Source of the DNA: Nitrospirales bacterium
GTDB taxonomy: Bacteria; Nitrospirota; Nitrospiria; Nitrospirales; UBA8639
DNA: 32,456 nucleotides
Reading direction: 5' to 3'
NCBI GenBank assembly: GCA_022824735.1
Contig: JAJDZI010000045.1
Span: 1 to 32,456 of the forward strand
A program made the translations under genes and the position numbers. Positions 29,762 to 32,456 of this stretch are shown here, in pieces (the first letter of the stretch is position 1; the number at the start of each line of letters is the position of its first letter). The notes below the pieces were generated by a model that saw only the letters and a list, made by a program, of their open reading frames with translations, was not told the DNA's origin and searched no databases.

Positions 29762-31090
29762 TTAAATCAGGGGTTTCGAAAGTTTGCGCCGGGGGCGTAC
29801 CTGCGTCATGGGGTTCTTCAGCATGATCGTATGTTCCCGGTGAGAACCCGTTGACACGATGTCGATCGGGCACGACGTGAGGGCCTCAATACGCTTCATG
29901 TACCGCCTGGCCTCAACCGGCAAAGCCCTATAGGACGTCGCGCCGGTCGTCGTCCCTTTCCATCCCGGGAACACCTCATAGACGGGTTCGCACTGCGCGA
30001 GGATACGCGAGTCGATGGGCATCTCGCGATACAGTTTGCCCTGATGACGATATCCGACCGCAATGTTGAGTTCCGGTACCCCATCCAGCACGTCCAGTTT
30101 CGTCACCGCCAGCGACGTGCAGCCGTTGACCCGAACGGCATAGCGCAACAGCACCGCGTCCAACCATCCACACCGGCGGGCCCTGCCCGTGGTGGCGCCG
30201 AATTCCTGCCCGCGTTCCTGCAACCCACTGCCCACGTCATTGGACAACTCCGTGGGAAACGGCCCGCTGCCCACACGCGTGGTATAGGCTTTGGTGACGC
30301 CCAGCACCGCGTCGATTCTTGTCGGACCCACTCCTCCTCCGGTACATGCGCCACCGGCACAGGCATTGGAGGACGTCACAAAAGGATACGTCCCGAGATC
30401 CACGTCCAGGTGCGTCCCCTGGGCCCCTTCAAAGAGCACGCGCCGGCCGCTTTCCATGGCCTTGTGAATCAACAAGGAATCATCCGTCATGTAAGGAGCC
30501 AATCGCCGGGCATAGGTCAGGTATTCTTCACAAATCCGGTCGGCCTGAAACACGCGCACGCCGTAGACGTGCCGGAGAAAACTGTTGATTTCGGCCAAAC
30601 TCCGTTCCACTTTCTCCCGGAACCCTTCGGGATCAAGCAGGTCTCCCATCCGAATCCCGATACGCGCCATTTTGTCCACGTAGGCCGGGCCGATTCCTTT
30701 GCCGGTGGTCCCGATCCGGTGAGCGCCCCTGGCCTTTTCCGCAGCTTTGTCGATGGCCTTATGATACGGCATGATCAGGTGCGCGCGCTGGCTGATGGCA
30801 AAATTCCTTCCGACCTTGATGCCCTGGGCCGCTAATTGATCGAGTTCTTCGATCAAGGCCCCGGGGTCGATCACCACCCCGTTGCTTAAGAGGCACTGTT
30901 TCCCCCTGGAGAGAATTCCGGATGGAATCAAGTGAAAGACGAACGTGCCTTTCTTCGTGACGACCGTGTGTCCGGCATTAGAGCCGCCTTGAAAGCGCAC
31001 GATGAGATCCGCCTCCCGGGCCAGGATATCGACGATTTTTCCCTTGCCTTCATCCCCCCACTGGGAGCCGATGACCACCAAATTTCCCAT
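29762..31090 (-). CDS. purA: Adenylosuccinate synthetase
   Basis: MGNLVVIGSQWGDEGKGKIVDILA, FQGGSNAGHTVV, GTTGKGIGPAYVDK, VLFEGAQGTHLDVDLGTYPFVTSSNA. Start placed at the internal MGNLVV. Confidence 0.97.
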   Translation of the reverse strand: MGNLVVIGSQWGDEGKGKIVDILAREADLIVRFQGGSNAGHTVVTKKGTFVFHLIPSGILSRGKQCLLSNGVVIDPGALIEELDQLAAQGIKVGRNFAISQRAHLIMPYHKAIDKAAEKARGAHRIGTTGKGIGPAYVDKMARIGIRMGDLLDPEGFREKVERSLAEINSFLRHVYGVRVFQADRICEEYLTYARRLAPYMTDDSLLIHKAMESGRRVLFEGAQGTHLDVDLGTYPFVTSSNACAGGACTGGGVGPTRIDAVLGVTKAYTTRVGSGPFPTELSNDVGSGLQERGQEFGATTGRARRCGWLDAVLLRYAVRVNGCTSLAVTKLDVLDGVPELNIAVGYRHQGKLYREMPIDSRILAQCEPVYEVFPGWKGTTTGATSYRALPVEARRYMKRIEALTSCPIDIVSTGSHREHTIMLKNPMTQVRPRRKLSKPLI

Positions 31091-31119
31091 ATGTCCAGCC
31101 TTTTCCGGAAAATAGTCAC

Positions 31120-31179
31120 AAAAAAAGGGCCCGGCCAACCTGATGCCAGAACCCATCAAACGATCCTAGGGCCCCCTTC
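31120..31179 (-). terminator. Intrinsic terminator or attenuator-like hairpin in the purA leader
   Basis: Minus strand GAAGGGGGCCC ... TGATG-ggttctgg-CATCA ... GGCCGGGCCCTTTTTTT: outer GGGCCC-type stem, inner stem-loop, then a U run. Confidence 0.5.
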
Positions 31180-31231
31180 ATTATTTGTCAATAGTGTGTA
31201 GGGCACACCACGCATGTGTGAACACAGCCAC

Positions 31232-32455
31232 TCACAGCACTTTCGACCATGGTGCCGCGAGCACGTCGGGCGTGAGCCACTCGAGCGTGTTTCCCGTATG
31301 CAGCAAAAGCCCTGCCCGGGCCTTGTTCCCGTATTCTGCACGGAAAGTGCGCAAGTGTGCCGCGTCGCCGAGGCGAGGGTGGCCCGTCGCCTTGATCTCG
31401 ACTGGCAGCAGACGGCCACCCGCCTCGATCACGAAATCCACTTCCTCACCGACCGTCGTGCGCCAGTAGAACACCTCGATACGGTCGAGGCTGGCGTCGC
31501 GCCACGCCAGCAGGTCGTGGAGCACGAGGTTCTCGAGATGCACACCTCCGGGCACGGCGTCCCCCGCGAGATGCCGTGCCACTCCCGTATCGCCCCAATA
31601 GAGTTTTGGCGACTTGATAAGCCGCTTCGTGCGGTTCACGGCGTAGGCGGGCAGCCGCACCAGGAGGTGAGACGTCTCCAGGAGGTTGAGGTAGCGACGC
31701 ACCGTTGGTTGCGGCAGTGCAACGTCACGGCTCAGGTCCGTCTGGTTGACAAGTCCGCCGAGCCGCAGACAGGCGGCTTGCATCAGGCGGCGGAAATCAG
31801 GCAACGCGGCAATCGCAGAAATCTCCTGCAAGTCGCGCTCGAGGTAGGTGCGCACGTAGCCGTCAAACCAGATGACGCGTTCCGCGGCCGTTTTCAGGTG
31901 AACGGCTGGAACCGGAAAACCACCACGCCCAGCCAACACCCGCCAGTCTTCCCGCTGATCAGGCTGCATGGCCACGAGGTCAAGCCAATCACGGTCACGC
32001 GTTCCGAGCAACTCCTCCCACAAGCCGCAACACCCGTGTCCCCGCTGCTCGCGCAGAGTCATCGGCCACAAGGTCAGGTAACTCGCACGCCCTGCGAGCG
32101 ACTCAGAAACCCGGCGCATGAGGAGTAGGTTGGCCGAGCCGGTGAGCAGAAACCGGCCCGGCCGACGACGTCGGTCGATCTCGCGCTTCACGGCGTGCAG
32201 CACGTCCGGTTCACGCTGCACTTCGTCCAGTGTCACCGGCCGCTCGCCGCCCACGAGCGCCTCCGGGTCTCGGCGGGCCGCGTCGAGCGCGTCGAGATCA
32301 TCCAGCGAGACATAGCGCCGCCCGCCCGGTGTAAGGTCCTGGACCAAGGTGCTCTTGCCGGTCTGTCGGGCACCCGTCACCACCACCGCGGGCATGACAC
32401 GCAAGCGGTCCTGGAGACTGCGCGAGACCAAACGGGGAAGCGCGTTATTATTCAC
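31232..32455 (-). CDS. AAA-family ATPase with C-terminal DUF4143
   Basis: Walker A VVVTGARQTGKSTLVQDL, RYVSLDDLDALDAARRDPEALV, FLLTGSANLLLM, C-terminal DUF4143-type nuclease-like region VEVFYWRTTVGEEVDFVIEAGGRLLPVEIKA (approximate reading). Apparent GTG start is 2 nt from the window edge, so the 5' end may be incomplete. Confidence 0.88.
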   Translation of the reverse strand: MNNNALPRLVSRSLQDRLRVMPAVVVTGARQTGKSTLVQDLTPGGRRYVSLDDLDALDAARRDPEALVGGERPVTLDEVQREPDVLHAVKREIDRRRRPGRFLLTGSANLLLMRRVSESLAGRASYLTLWPMTLREQRGHGCCGLWEELLGTRDRDWLDLVAMQPDQREDWRVLAGRGGFPVPAVHLKTAAERVIWFDGYVRTYLERDLQEISAIAALPDFRRLMQAACLRLGGLVNQTDLSRDVALPQPTVRRYLNLLETSHLLVRLPAYAVNRTKRLIKSPKLYWGDTGVARHLAGDAVPGGVHLENLVLHDLLAWRDASLDRIEVFYWRTTVGEEVDFVIEAGGRLLPVEIKATGHPRLGDAAHLRTFRAEYGNKARAGLLLHTGNTLEWLTPDVLAAPWSKVL

Positions 32456-32456
32456 G

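Noticed and set aside
31214-32128. 304-aa plus-strand ORF
   Set aside because: Antisense to the AAA/DUF4143 ATPase gene.

Overview
This window is mostly a dense housekeeping and biosynthesis region of a moderately GC-rich bacterium. The gene set and style suggest a Nitrospira-like organism, but that is inference and untested. Main blocks: (1) ybeY-phoH-mutM; (2) a double zinc-ribbon protein, small hypothetical proteins and a DUF1295 membrane protein; (3) tRNA-Pro(GGG), a MerR-family regulator and an IHF/HU subunit; (4) a minus-strand amino-acid operon transcribed aminotransferase-hom-thrC-lysC-cimA; (5) pdxJ-nnr-tsaE-mutS on the plus strand, ending in a strong, possibly bidirectional terminator; (6) two uncharacterised exported proteins; (7) the conserved rimP-nusA-infB-DUF503-rbfA-truB-rpsO-pnp-M16 peptidase cluster; (8) tRNA-Lys(TTT), purA and an AAA/DUF4143-type ATPase at the right edge. 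I did not find a convincing new multi-gene system such as defence, CRISPR, a retroelement or a prophage. The items most worth a second look are non-coding: a ~280 bp MITE-like element with terminal inverted repeats and nested hairpins at the left end, an 84-nt palindromic element between tRNA-Lys and purA, dispersed repeat fragments, a hairpin-rich purA leader, and a long structured leader before the orphan exported-protein genes.
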